Of a stretch of 16,618 nt of DNA, positions 1-7,538 are shown one piece after another. Numbering within the stretch: position 1 is the first letter of the stretch; every line of letters starts with the position of its first letter. The notes beneath the pieces are model-generated. The model was not told the origin of the DNA, did not search any database, and saw only the letters and a list, made by a program, of their open reading frames with translations. Origin of the DNA: CAZBBC01 sp964489835 (GTDB taxonomy: Bacteria > Calditrichota > Calditrichia > JAJRVZ01); NCBI GenBank assembly GCA_964489835.1, contig CAZBBC010000107.1, forward strand, positions 1 through 16,618, given 5' to 3'. The translations under genes were made by a program, and so were the position numbers.

Positions 1-360
1 GGAGACTTAATTGTCGCCATATGATAGATCTAAAATTCATGAATTAATCAGGTTAGCAAAGTTGATATTTTAAACGGGAAGAGAAACCCGGCATTGCCCG
101 GGGAAGATATTTTAAGGTGTTGAGACAGGAGAAATTATAATGAATATAAAATTTGCTGATTAAAACGGAGTATTCCGATACCGAGCAAATCTTATTTAGA
201 TTCCAAGTAAACTGCCACAAGAAATGAAGGGGTTTAATTGGTATCTCTCATTTAAACCCCTCACCTAGTAGCCGGCTGTTGCCTGATAAACCAAGAATAT
301 GCGTAAAAATACCTGTTTTTATAATGAATATTCTTTGTGGCAGTCTTTATAGAAATCTGT
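1..360. other. Noncoding left end of window
   Basis: No credible gene is visible here. The only start with a strong ribosome-binding site is ATG at 140 (AGGAG upstream), and it opens a 7-codon frame ending in TAA, so it is at most a gene remnant. A weak CCCGG/CCGGG stem lies near 94..110. The structured part is described separately at 211..344. Confidence 0.6.
211..344. repeat. Multi-hairpin element with 10-bp terminal inverted repeats
   Basis: ACTGCCACAA (211-220) is exactly inverted as TTGTGGCAGT (335-344). Inside lie a second perfect 10-bp stem, AGGGGTTTAA (228-237) with TTAAACCCCT (252-261), an 8-bp stem AAGAATAT (293-300) with ATATTCTT (328-335), and the palindrome AGCCGGCT near 270-277. 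No U-run follows any stem, so it is not an obvious terminator for the minus-strand gene that ends at 361. It could be a small nonautonomous mobile element or a structured RNA; the sequence alone does not decide between them. Confidence 0.5.
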
Positions 361-747
361 TTAATCTAAAAAACGAATGGTTAGCGGATATCTGTATTTT
401 TCACCTTCATTCGCTTTTATCGCCGCAATAATGATTACGATCAGACTAAAAATTCCCAATAGGATCAGAAGTATAATACCGATAACCACAAAAATCAGTA
501 TGATCGAGGCAATGATATAGATCGTCATACTGATCTGGAAATTCAATGCTTCTTTTCCCTGATCATTAACCAGTGGATATTCTTCCTTTTTTAATGTCCA
601 CAGCACCAAGGGTGCAATGACATTTCCGAAAGGGATTATAAAACCTATTAAAGCACTCAAATGACAAAACATCGCCCACATTCTTTCATCACGATTCTCA
701 GGTGTTACCTTTGTAACCTCCTGTTTAACCTCGTCATTCTCACCCAT
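361..747 (-). CDS. DUF4870 (Tic20-like) small membrane protein
   Basis: A 128-residue protein with the DUF4870 pattern: a charged cytosolic N-terminus (1-22) containing ENRDERMWAMFCHLSAL, a first hydrophobic stretch (about 27-51), the family's polar segment with YPLVNDQGKEALNFQISM (57-74), then one or two long membrane segments (about 74-112) and a short KYRYPLTIRFLD tail. Length is typical for the family. The function is unknown; the family is named only by its domain and shows remote similarity to Tic20-type membrane proteins. The ATG has AAAGGAG about 10 nt upstream. The gene stands alone, divergent from the protease gene with 389 bp between them. I am confident of the family, not of any role. 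Confidence 0.9.
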   Translation of the reverse strand: MGENDEVKQEVTKVTPENRDERMWAMFCHLSALIGFIIPFGNVIAPLVLWTLKKEEYPLVNDQGKEALNFQISMTIYIIASIILIFVVIGIILLILLGIFSLIVIIIAAIKANEGEKYRYPLTIRFLD

Positions 748-1007
748 CTGTCAGTGTCTCCTTTCTGTCTTAAAGGTAATAATTATCAGCAATAACCAAA
801 GAGAAAACAAAATTAAGACTGAAGAATTAAAAGAATAAGATATAAAAATCTATTGCTACTGATCTTTTAATCCTGTATAGAAACCTTTTCTTTTTTCTCT
901 GAGCTTTATGATTTTCAGTATGGTGTATTAATTGTCTTGAGAACTATCGATCACCCGCTTAAAAATACTAATCCGATCCCATATCCGCAAGGAGAATTAT
1001 TACTGGT

Positions 1008-1025
1008 TTAAAACCGGATACTAAT
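1008..1025 (+). repeat. Dispersed AAACCGGAYACTAAT repeat copy
   Basis: TTAAAACCGGATACTAAT closely matches the right end of the inverted-repeat element at 9807..10044 (TTTAAACCGGACACTAAT). With the bases before it, it makes the imperfect palindrome CTGGTTTAAAACCGG. It looks like a lone end of the same element family. Confidence 0.45.
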
Positions 1026-1076
1026 TTACCTTGGATAGACAATGGATATAGATTAAGATAAAGAAAATATAAATTT

Positions 1077-1105
1077 TTGAAACATTTCGGTTATTTTTGT
1101 AGTTT
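1077..1105 (+). promoter_or_regulatory. Candidate promoter of the protease gene
   Basis: TTGAAA (1077-1082), a 17-nt spacer, then TAGTTT (1100-1105). The -35 box and spacing are good but the -10 box is weak. It would give a leader of about 25 nt before ATG 1137, which has AAAGG about 9 nt upstream. Confidence 0.4.
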
Positions 1106-1136
1106 GAAATATGACTAACAGTAAAGGTAGTGATTT

Positions 1137-3128
1137 ATGAAGCGATTATGTTTTTACCTGGTAATTCTATTTTCCGTCCAATTGTTTGCTGCAGATTCGA
1201 CAATCGTCAATTTTGACGGTCTCAGCCCGGAGCCGCAGCATAAAAAAGTGGCGCCACTTATCGTCAGATACTTATCCGGTTACCATTATCAAAAGAGAGC
1301 CATTGACGATTCGCTGTCCGCTGAAACTTTTGATCGATATATTGAAAAACTGGATCCCAGCCGGGTGTACTTTCTCGAATCCGACATCACCCGATTTAAA
1401 AAATACCGATACCTTCTGGATGATTACATCAGTATCGGTCATATAGAACCTGCCTTTGAGATCTTTAATTTTTATGAGCAGCGAATTGCTGAGCGTTTGA
1501 ATTACGTTTATACCCTTCTGAATAATCCCTTCGAATTTGACAGCGATGAATATCTGCAAATGGATAGAAGTGAAACACCGCGGGCTAAAACAATGCAGGA
1601 GCTGGATGAAATTTGGCGAAAACGAGTGAAAAATGAAGCCTTAAGCCTGAAACTAAGCGGGAAGGGATGGGATGAGACCGTTGAAGAGCTTACCAAGCGC
1701 TATAAAAGACTTCAAAAAAATGTTTCGCAGTTTCAGAGTGAAGATGTTTTTCAATTATTAGCCAATGCTCTTTCTGAATCATTTGATCCGCATACCAGTT
1801 ATTTTTCACCTAAAACGTTTGATGATTTTAAGATACAAATGAGCCAGGCCTATAGCGGTATCGGTGCCCGTCTGACGACCGAAGATGATTTTACAATTGT
1901 CAAGGAAATCATTCCCGGCGGACCGGCGGATAAGAGTGGGAACCTGCACGAAGATGATAAGATTATCGGTGTTGGACAGAATATGGATGAGGAGATTGTC
2001 GATGTTGTCGGATGGCGGATCGATGATGTGGTCCAACTCATCCGCGGGGAGAAACAAACAACTGTTCGTTTACAGATTATACAGGCCGGAAGCATGCCCG
2101 GGGTTCTCCCTGATACTATCACCCTGGTGCGGGATAAAATTACACTCGAGGATAATTCAGCAGAAGGAAAAGTAATCACCATTAACCAGAAAGATGAGGA
2201 TTTTAACTATGGTGTGATTGAAATCCCACAATTTTATTCAGATTTTGATGGCCGCAATGCCGGAGATAAAAATTATAAAGGTACGACAAATGACGTCAGA
2301 AAAATTCTAAAAAACCTAAATGCTGACACATTGGATGGCGTGATTATCGATCTGCGCCGCAATGGGGGTGGTTTCCTGAATGAAGCTATCGATCTTACCG
2401 GATTATTCATCGATAAGGGTCCTGTGGTTCAGGTGCGTGATACCGGCGGCAGGGTCAGTGTAGAGTGGGACGATGATCCCGGTCAGGCCTATCGTGGTCC
2501 ACTGGCAGTACTTGTAGATCGTATCAGCGCCTCAGCATCGGAGATCTTCGCCGCGGCTATTCAGGATTACCATCGTGGAATTATTATTGGTTCTCAAACT
2601 TTTGGAAAAGGAACCGTACAGCATGCAATTAGTCTTAATCGTTTCTTACCTAACACTGAGCAAAAGCTGGGACAATTAAAGATTACCGTTGCCAAATTTT
2701 ATAGAATTGATGGCGGAAGCACACAACATGTCGGCGTCATCCCCGATATCTCTTTTCCTTCCCGTTTTGAATTAATGGAGATCGGTGAAAGTTCTCAGAA
2801 AAATGCCTTACTCTGGGATCAGATTAATGCCGTTAACTATACCCCTTATTCAGATATAGAATCGGTTATTCCCCAGCTAGAAATAAGACATAACTTACGG
2901 GTCAGTGAAGATGCCAAATTTGCAACATTATTACAGTCATTAGATGAATTTGATCAAAATAGGAACAAGACATTGATATCTCTGAATGAGGAAAAACGGA
3001 GGATGGAAAGAGAAGAAGCCGAGAAAAAGAAAAAGGAAAGAAAAGAGAAAAATGAAGATGCAGAGGATCTGCTTTTGCTTGAAAGTGCCCGCATTCTCAG
3101 CGACTATATTCTGCTCAGTGATAGCTGA
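1137..3128 (+). CDS. prc: Tail-specific protease Prc (S41 family)
   Basis: A periplasmic Ser-Lys protease of the Prc/Tsp type, which in known members degrades periplasmic proteins or trims their C-termini. The 663 residues are close to the length of E. coli Prc. Order: signal peptide (about 1-19, ending LFAADS), helical N-terminal domain (about 35-215), PDZ domain (about 235-315) with YSGIGARL and IIPGGPA, then the S41 core (about 355-540) with IIDLRRNGGG (403-412), SASASEIFAAA and TFGKGTVQ. By spacing (25 residues, as in E. coli) the catalytic pair is Ser466 and Lys491. A Prc-type C-terminal domain follows, with a strongly charged KKKKERKEKNEDAE stretch near 635-649. No partner lipoprotein gene lies beside it. 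The family call is firm; its substrate is not visible. Confidence 0.96.
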   Translation: MKRLCFYLVILFSVQLFAADSTIVNFDGLSPEPQHKKVAPLIVRYLSGYHYQKRAIDDSLSAETFDRYIEKLDPSRVYFLESDITRFKKYRYLLDDYISIGHIEPAFEIFNFYEQRIAERLNYVYTLLNNPFEFDSDEYLQMDRSETPRAKTMQELDEIWRKRVKNEALSLKLSGKGWDETVEELTKRYKRLQKNVSQFQSEDVFQLLANALSESFDPHTSYFSPKTFDDFKIQMSQAYSGIGARLTTEDDFTIVKEIIPGGPADKSGNLHEDDKIIGVGQNMDEEIVDVVGWRIDDVVQLIRGEKQTTVRLQIIQAGSMPGVLPDTITLVRDKITLEDNSAEGKVITINQKDEDFNYGVIEIPQFYSDFDGRNAGDKNYKGTTNDVRKILKNLNADTLDGVIIDLRRNGGGFLNEAIDLTGLFIDKGPVVQVRDTGGRVSVEWDDDPGQAYRGPLAVLVDRISASASEIFAAAIQDYHRGIIIGSQTFGKGTVQHAISLNRFLPNTEQKLGQLKITVAKFYRIDGGSTQHVGVIPDISFPSRFELMEIGESSQKNALLWDQINAVNYTPYSDIESVIPQLEIRHNLRVSEDAKFATLLQSLDEFDQNRNKTLISLNEEKRRMEREEAEKKKKERKEKNEDAEDLLLLESARILSDYILLSDS

Positions 3129-3171
3129 ATGTTTTACAGAATTTGATTACTGAAGAATAGTGATTAAAGAA

Positions 3172-3221
3172 AAGCGTAGAGCGTGATGCATACAGCGTTA
3201 GGCGTGCTTGTAAAGGGCAGA
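3172..3221. repeat. GCGT-word degenerate repeat at edge of assembly gap
   Basis: The words GCGTAGA, GCGTGAT, GCGTTAG and GCGTGCT recur at about 7-15 nt spacing up to the first N. This resembles the heptad arrays elsewhere in the window but with a different word. It may be why the assembly broke here. Confidence 0.4.
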
Positions 3222-3321
3222 NNNNNNNNNNNNNNNNNNNNNNNNNNNNNNNNNNNNNNNNNNNNNNNNNNNNNNNNNNNNNNNNNNNNNNNNNNNNNNN
3301 NNNNNNNNNNNNNNNNNNNNN
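3222..3321. other. Assembly gap of exactly 100 N
   Basis: The run of exactly 100 Ns is the conventional placeholder for a gap of unknown length. The true distance between the protease and TRAP genes is therefore unknown, and genes could be missing here. Confidence 0.95.
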
Positions 3322-3392
3322 CTTCGCTCCTCAATTTTCTTGGGCCACCTCTACTAAATCGTATCCCTTTATACCTAATAATTGTAACCAAT

Positions 3393-4670
3393 CTAGACAT
3401 TAAACACCTCCACCAGCCACAGGCTTAATTCGGGAATATAAGTGATAAGTATCAGTGCAATCAGTAGTATAATCAGGAAGGGAATAGTGGCTATATATAA
3501 TTTAAGCACCGGTTTTTCAAAACGAAAAGAAGCAATAAAAAGATTCATTCCTACCGGTGGTGTTGAATATCCGATGCCGAGATTAGCCAGAAAAATTATA
3601 CCCAGATGAACCGGGTCCACCCCATAGTTGATGGCAATGGGCGTAATCAGCGGTACGACTACCAGAATGGCAGAAAAAATATCCATCAGTGCACCTACCA
3701 CCAATAAAAAAAGATTTAAAACCAGTAAAAAGGCAATTTTAGAAGAAATAAAAGTTTTCATCCACTCAAGGATTTGCATAGGGATTTCTTCGTAGATCAT
3801 AAAATTAGCTAATCCCAGCGCCGCGGAGAGAATGACCAGAATACCCCCTACCAGGATCATGCTGTCCCTCATCACTTTCGGCAGGTCTTTGGTGAGATGG
3901 ATATCCTTATAAATAAAAACCTCAACAATCAGCACATAAAAAGCGGTCACGGCCGCTGCCTCGGTTGCCGTAAAAAAGCCACCGTAAATACCGACCAGTA
4001 TGATAAAAGGTAATGGTATCTCCCAGGCGGCGTTTTTTATTGCCAGCCAGGCATTCTTTATTGAAAAGGGTTGAACACGTGTGTTTACCAACCGCATGCG
4101 GTTAACACTATATATGGAGAGTAAAACAACCATGAGCATTCCCGGTATGATACCGGCGACAAAAAGTTTATCAATACTGGTTTCAGAAACCAGGCCATAA
4201 AGAATAATCGGCAGGCTGGGGGGAAATAAAAGGCCGAGATTTCCTGACGCCGTAAGAATCCCCAGATTGAATTTTTCAGGATATTTTTCATCCTGTAATA
4301 CCGGGTAAAGCAATCCACCCAGGGCAATGATCGTTACACCGGAGGCACCGGTAAAGGCAGTAAAGATAGCACAGGAAACAAGGGTAACGATTCCCAGGCC
4401 TCCGGGCAACCAACCAAAAAGAGCCCGCGCCAACCCTATCAGTCGTTGCGGCGTTTTGCTTTCTGCCAGGAGATATCCGGCAAAGGTAAATAACGGAATA
4501 GCCAGAAGGACCGGCTGACTAGCCAGTCGATATAATTCAATGATCACCGCGGATGAATCAATTTCAACAAAATAAAAAGCTGCCAGGGCAACGGCAGCAA
4601 TGATCACAAAAAGACTGGTACCAAACAAGGCCAGAAGAATTAAAAGTAAGCCGATAATAAGGGTGGTCAT
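3393..4670 (-). CDS. dctM: TRAP transporter large permease DctM
   Basis: The 425-residue main membrane subunit of a TRAP transporter, a secondary importer driven by an ion gradient (usually Na+). About 12 hydrophobic segments span the whole length. Family signatures are IPLFTFAGYLLAES (59-72), FTAFTGASGVTIIALGGLLYP near 108-128, LLFPPSLPIILYGL near 149-162, and near the C-terminus HLGIIFLANLGIGYSTPPVG followed by MNLFIASF. The length is normal. The start ATG overlaps the stop of the small permease in an ATGA, so the two are translationally coupled. The last codons run to within 72 bases of the assembly gap, but the gene is complete. Confidence 0.97.
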   Translation of the reverse strand: MTTLIIGLLLILLALFGTSLFVIIAAVALAAFYFVEIDSSAVIIELYRLASQPVLLAIPLFTFAGYLLAESKTPQRLIGLARALFGWLPGGLGIVTLVSCAIFTAFTGASGVTIIALGGLLYPVLQDEKYPEKFNLGILTASGNLGLLFPPSLPIILYGLVSETSIDKLFVAGIIPGMLMVVLLSIYSVNRMRLVNTRVQPFSIKNAWLAIKNAAWEIPLPFIILVGIYGGFFTATEAAAVTAFYVLIVEVFIYKDIHLTKDLPKVMRDSMILVGGILVILSAALGLANFMIYEEIPMQILEWMKTFISSKIAFLLVLNLFLLVVGALMDIFSAILVVVPLITPIAINYGVDPVHLGIIFLANLGIGYSTPPVGMNLFIASFRFEKPVLKLYIATIPFLIILLIALILITYIPELSLWLVEVFNV

Positions 4671-5170
4671 GAGTGATCCCCCTCATTTTCTTTTACCAGA
4701 CTGAAGAAATTCCCAAGAGAAAGAAAAAGAAAACGGAAGGACATGAGGAAGAAACCGATCGGAATAATGATCTGAAAATACCAGGCCCGAACGTCTTCAA
4801 AAAGGATGGTTCCCATCATTTTTTCATCCAGGACAAACGTCCAGCTGGCATCGGTTAATAGCAGACAGATAAAGACAGAAAAAAGATTGGTCACCAATCG
4901 GCTGATTTGTTTTCCTTTTTCCGGTAATAATCGGCTGAACAAATCGATATTGATATGTTTCTGATCACGCGTGGCCAGTGATGCTCCCAGAAAACCAACC
5001 CAGAGAACCAGATGGCGGAGGAAGATATCTCCCCAAAGGATTCCTTCATTAAAAATATTCCTCAGGACAACCTGCAGAAAAGCAAACACGACCATAATTC
5101 CAAGGACAAGCACAAGAATAGCTGTCTCTGTCCGCTCGATCCAGGCATTTATTTTTTCTAACGTCTTCAT
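4667..5170 (-). CDS. dctQ: TRAP transporter small permease DctQ
   Basis: The 167-residue DctQ-type subunit that binds the large permease. Four hydrophobic segments are visible at about 16-38, 50-64, 88-106 and 130-153. The conserved pattern after the second segment, WVGFLGASLATRDQKHINID (57-76), is typical: a charged K/H-I-x-x-D loop after the GAS-A segment. The ribosome-binding site is weak (GAGATAG). The gene follows dctP after 153 bp of repeat-rich DNA and overlaps dctM by 4 bp, so expression is probably from the dctP side. Confidence 0.95.
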   Translation of the reverse strand: MKTLEKINAWIERTETAILVLVLGIMVVFAFLQVVLRNIFNEGILWGDIFLRHLVLWVGFLGASLATRDQKHINIDLFSRLLPEKGKQISRLVTNLFSVFICLLLTDASWTFVLDEKMMGTILFEDVRAWYFQIIIPIGFFLMSFRFLFLSLGNFFSLVKENEGDHS

Positions 5171-5273
5171 AGATTCTATCTCAATCGGGACTAAACCTTA
5201 CATGCATTTACTAATTACACGGTACAAATTACCAATCATCAATTCTCAGTTCCGAGTTACCAATTCTAAAAAT

Positions 5274-5336
5274 ACCAAATCATCACTTTCACTTGTCACT
5301 TCTCACTCTTCGCTCTTCTCTCTTCACTTACGACTT
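5274..5336. repeat. Degenerate heptad array (TCACTTC) between dctP and dctQ
   Basis: On the plus strand, words with a 7-nt period follow each other: TCACTTG, TCACTTC, TCACTCT, TCGCTCT, TCTCTCT, TCACTTA, CGACTTC. On the coding (minus) strand this reads as AAGTGAG-like units. The array runs into the 3' end of dctP and supplies its last codons and its TGA stop (5324-5326). Confidence 0.65.
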
Positions 5337-6319
5337 CCCCGATAGTCTTCTATCATTAATTCCACTTTATCAAGAAAGTTCTTGTCATATAATTTACCAA
5401 TCAAATCACGCCGGGCGTTTTTTCCGGAGTCGTAAAATCCTCTTAAATCGTTTTTATCTTTTATAGACGTAAAAGCAATGCCTGTTTTCTTAAGCAAATC
5501 CAGCGATTTTGCATTATCTTCGCGGCTCATATTGGTGAGCTTTCCGAAATGTTCCTGAGAAAATCTTTTTAAGGTCTCTTTCTCTCCAGCACTGAGCTCA
5601 TTAAATTTTTTCTTGGACAATAATATCGCCCCATTGGAATCTGCCAGCGGAAGATCCAGCATATATTTCACTTTCGTATACCACTGAACTGCGACGCAGG
5701 CAAGGGGGGACACATACACACCATTGATCAGGTTAGTCTGCAAAGATGTCATTACATCGGTTATTGACAAGGGAATTGGGTTAATACCGAAGGCCTTAAA
5801 AGTGGCTTCTGCAATGGGATCGCCTTCCCACATCCACATTTTAACACCACTCATGTCTTGAATACTATTTATCGGTGAATTTGTAAACACATAAACAAAT
5901 CCTACTTCCGCCCAACCCAGTAATATATAGCCTTTTTCTTCAAATTTTTCAGAGAAATAGTCAAACAGTTTTCCACTGACGTAATCAACTTCCTCATAAG
6001 ATTTAAAGAGAAAAGGGGAATCAAGGATCCGCACTTCCGGAACGATCTCACCCAGACCAACACCGGTAAAACCACCACTGTCTAACTGGCCGATGCGGAT
6101 TTTCCTCAATACATCTTTCTCATCGCCGGCAACCTGTCCGGGATATATTTTAAATTTAATATTACCATTCGTTGCATCCTCTACGGCCTTTACATAGTCA
6201 TCCATCACCTTCATCCAGGTGGAACCCTCCGGTGCAACCGTCGCAAATCGAATTGTTGTCTGACCAAACACGATTCCGACCGATAACACGAGAATAATTA
6301 AAATAAACTGCCGTCGCAT
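5324..6319 (-). CDS. dctP: TRAP transporter solute-binding protein DctP
   Basis: The 331-residue periplasmic receptor of the TRAP importer. Signal peptide about 1-20 (MRRQFILIILVLSVGIVFGQ), mature start TTIRFATVAPEGSTW as in the DctP family, then the LRKIRIGQLD region, the two-lobe hinge region with DMSGVKM (155-161) and SLQTNLINGVYVSP (192-205), and a helical C-terminus. In the family the segment after the hinge reads like GLKIRVP, and its Arg clamps a substrate carboxylate. Here it is GVKMWMW, so Trp162 sits at that place. A strong AAGGAGG precedes the ATG. The C-terminus (GSRK, then TGA) is formed by a heptad repeat. Upstream tatT makes this a TatP-type receptor. Confidence 0.95.
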   Translation of the reverse strand: MRRQFILIILVLSVGIVFGQTTIRFATVAPEGSTWMKVMDDYVKAVEDATNGNIKFKIYPGQVAGDEKDVLRKIRIGQLDSGGFTGVGLGEIVPEVRILDSPFLFKSYEEVDYVSGKLFDYFSEKFEEKGYILLGWAEVGFVYVFTNSPINSIQDMSGVKMWMWEGDPIAEATFKAFGINPIPLSITDVMTSLQTNLINGVYVSPLACVAVQWYTKVKYMLDLPLADSNGAILLSKKKFNELSAGEKETLKRFSQEHFGKLTNMSREDNAKSLDLLKKTGIAFTSIKDKNDLRGFYDSGKNARRDLIGKLYDKNFLDKVELMIEDYRGSRK

Positions 6320-6369
6320 ACCGCCTCCTTAATGACTTTTTGTCGATTTTTTAATCGCCCATATACCAG

Positions 6370-6391
6370 GAGGCGCATCTCAATGCGCCTC
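6370..6391. repeat. Perfect 9-bp hairpin GAGGCGCAT/ATGCGCCTC
   Basis: The arms (6370-6378 and 6383-6391) are separated by CTCA. It lies between tatT and dctP, with no T-run on either strand directly after the stem, so it is more like an interspersed palindrome than a terminator. Confidence 0.6.
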
Positions 6392-6399
6392 TACTCTTC

Positions 6400-6463
6400 T
6401 TTTTCCTTACTTCTCACCCCTCACTTCTCGCTTTCTTACTTCCTACTTCTTACTTCCCACTTA
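6400..6463. repeat. Second degenerate heptad array (TTACTTC/TCACTTC)
   Basis: Words TTACTTC, TCACCCC, TCACTTC, TCGCTTT, TTACTTC, CTACTTC, TTACTTC and CCACTT follow one another, mostly with 7-nt period. It is the same word family as at 5274..5336, in the same orientation, inside the same operon upstream of dctP. Confidence 0.6.
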
Positions 6464-6466
6464 AAA

Positions 6467-6533
6467 CAGCCCGAAGGCTGAAAATCCAGATTTTGAGGGG
6501 CCATCTCTTCATTGGGCACGGCACGCCGTGCCC
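6467..6533. repeat. Two short hairpins upstream of dctP
   Basis: CAGCC(CGAA)GGCTG lies at 6467-6480. A perfect 9-bp stem GGGCACGGC(AC)GCCGTGCCC lies at 6514-6533. With the hairpin at 6370 and the heptad array, these fill nearly all of the 263-bp tatT-dctP gap. I see no gene here. Confidence 0.6.
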
Positions 6534-6582
6534 CTACAATCTCCGTCTACCATATACCTTATACCAATGCTATAATCCTATT

Positions 6583-7443
6583 TTAAAATAAATCCGCTTG
6601 TCTTGCTTTCAGATATTTTGCTTTCTTTTTTGCGATCATATTTAACAATTGATACTCCGGCAATACGTCCGCCGGGGTGTCTTCAACTTTAGCAATAAAC
6701 TGTTTAAAGAGATCCTCATCCAGAATTTTTGCCGCATAAAAACGGGCATAATAAATATAGGTGAGTAAAAATTTCCCTTCCGTCAGTTGCAGGTTTTTAT
6801 CGAAATGTTCTTTTGCTTTTTGTGGATCTCCGCCCAGCATTCTTGGTTTTAAGCCCCAGACACTCCCGAAAAATAAATGCGCACCGCCATGGAAGAAAGT
6901 CTCGTCAATTTCCAACACCCGTTGCATTATAATCTGCACTTTTGGTAAATCGATCAGCGCGCTTGGATTATCAAGACTCAGGTTAATCCATCCCCCCCAG
7001 GCAAAACCGGTCCAAAAAATGGCTTCAAGATAGTCACTATCGAGATTATTGATCGCCCGGGTGAAATCATCAAGGGTGCCGTCTTCGTTTTCTGAAAAAT
7101 AATCGTCCGCCTGTAAAATTCGCAACCCATAATCCCTGGCCCTCAGATAAAAGATCTTCGCCCGTTCCGGTTCCTCATCTTCCGCAAATCCCAGGGCATA
7201 GCCGGCCAGGGCCTGCGTCGTTAATAAAAGCAGATCTTCATTTTCCGGATCACCTTTGATCATCCCCTCCAGTAATTTGATATCAGAAGCCAATGCCTGT
7301 TCCGCAATTTTAAGATCACTCTCTTCATACAAAGCGGTAACGCCATAGGACAGAAGCTCACCGGTCTGGCGGATAACGAAACGATTGATACTGCAGGCTT
7401 GAAATAATAGAATAGCAACGAAAATATAAATTATTTTCTTCAT
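6583..7443 (-). CDS. tatT: TatT-type TPR lipoprotein of a TRAP transporter
   Basis: A 286-residue lipoprotein matching the TatT component of TPR-associated TRAP (TPAT) transporters, known from Treponema pallidum Tp0956. There a TPR-like helical protein binds the solute-binding protein in the periplasm. Seen here: a short signal sequence MKKIIYIFVAILLFQAC with Cys17 as the lipidation site, an all-helical body, and family-like segments YGVTALYEESD, FWTGFAWGGWINLS, HLFFGSVWGLKPRMLGGDP and the KAKEHFDKNLQLT repeat. A GTG at 7458 also opens the frame, but it lies within the AAAGGTG ribosome-binding sequence, so I chose ATG 7443. dctP follows after 263 bp. The genes look like one transport system with the subunits in the order T-P-Q-M. 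Confidence 0.88.
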   Translation of the reverse strand: MKKIIYIFVAILLFQACSINRFVIRQTGELLSYGVTALYEESDLKIAEQALASDIKLLEGMIKGDPENEDLLLLTTQALAGYALGFAEDEEPERAKIFYLRARDYGLRILQADDYFSENEDGTLDDFTRAINNLDSDYLEAIFWTGFAWGGWINLSLDNPSALIDLPKVQIIMQRVLEIDETFFHGGAHLFFGSVWGLKPRMLGGDPQKAKEHFDKNLQLTEGKFLLTYIYYARFYAAKILDEDLFKQFIAKVEDTPADVLPEYQLLNMIAKKKAKYLKARQADLF

Positions 7444-7468
7444 GATTTTTGTATTCACCTTTTATTTT

Positions 7469-7491
7469 AAAAAAGGCAGGCACCGCCTGCC
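7469..7491 (-). terminator. Rho-independent terminator or attenuator before tatT
   Basis: On the minus strand GGCAGGC(GGT)GCCTGCC is followed at once by TTTTTT (complement of 7469-7474). It ends the slipin/DUF3108 unit 48 bp after its stop, but lies only about 25 bp before the tatT start. tatT is therefore fed by read-through or by a promoter upstream of the hairpin. Confidence 0.7.
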
Positions 7492-7538
7492 TCAATTTCT
7501 TCTTTAATTGCTTATCCTATTTCCCGCACGTGTTTTGT

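Larger units (their letters stand above)
748..1136. other. Divergent intergenic region
   Basis: This AT-rich gap separates two divergently transcribed genes. I see a promoter candidate for the plus-strand gene (1077..1105) and one dispersed-repeat copy (1008..1025), both listed separately. No gene or RNA gene is recognisable in the remainder, and I found no convincing promoter for the minus-strand gene. Confidence 0.5.

Noticed and set aside
140..163. Seven-codon frame with strong AGGAG ribosome-binding site
   Set aside because: Too short to support as a gene and no conserved context; noted only as a possible remnant.
1076..1099. Bacteroidetes-type promoter TTTG...TATTTTTG before the protease gene
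   Set aside because: The two boxes are only 12 nt apart, too short for that promoter class; the TTGAAA-17-TAGTTT reading fits better.
3322..3392. Short reading frame LQLLGIKGYDLVEVAQEN after dctM on the minus strand
   Set aside because: It has no start codon and ends after a few codons; it overlaps the presumed half-palindrome beside the gap.
5274..5336. Heptad arrays as a CRISPR array
   Set aside because: The period is 7 nt with degenerate units; there are no 25-40 nt repeats with unique spacers and no cas gene.
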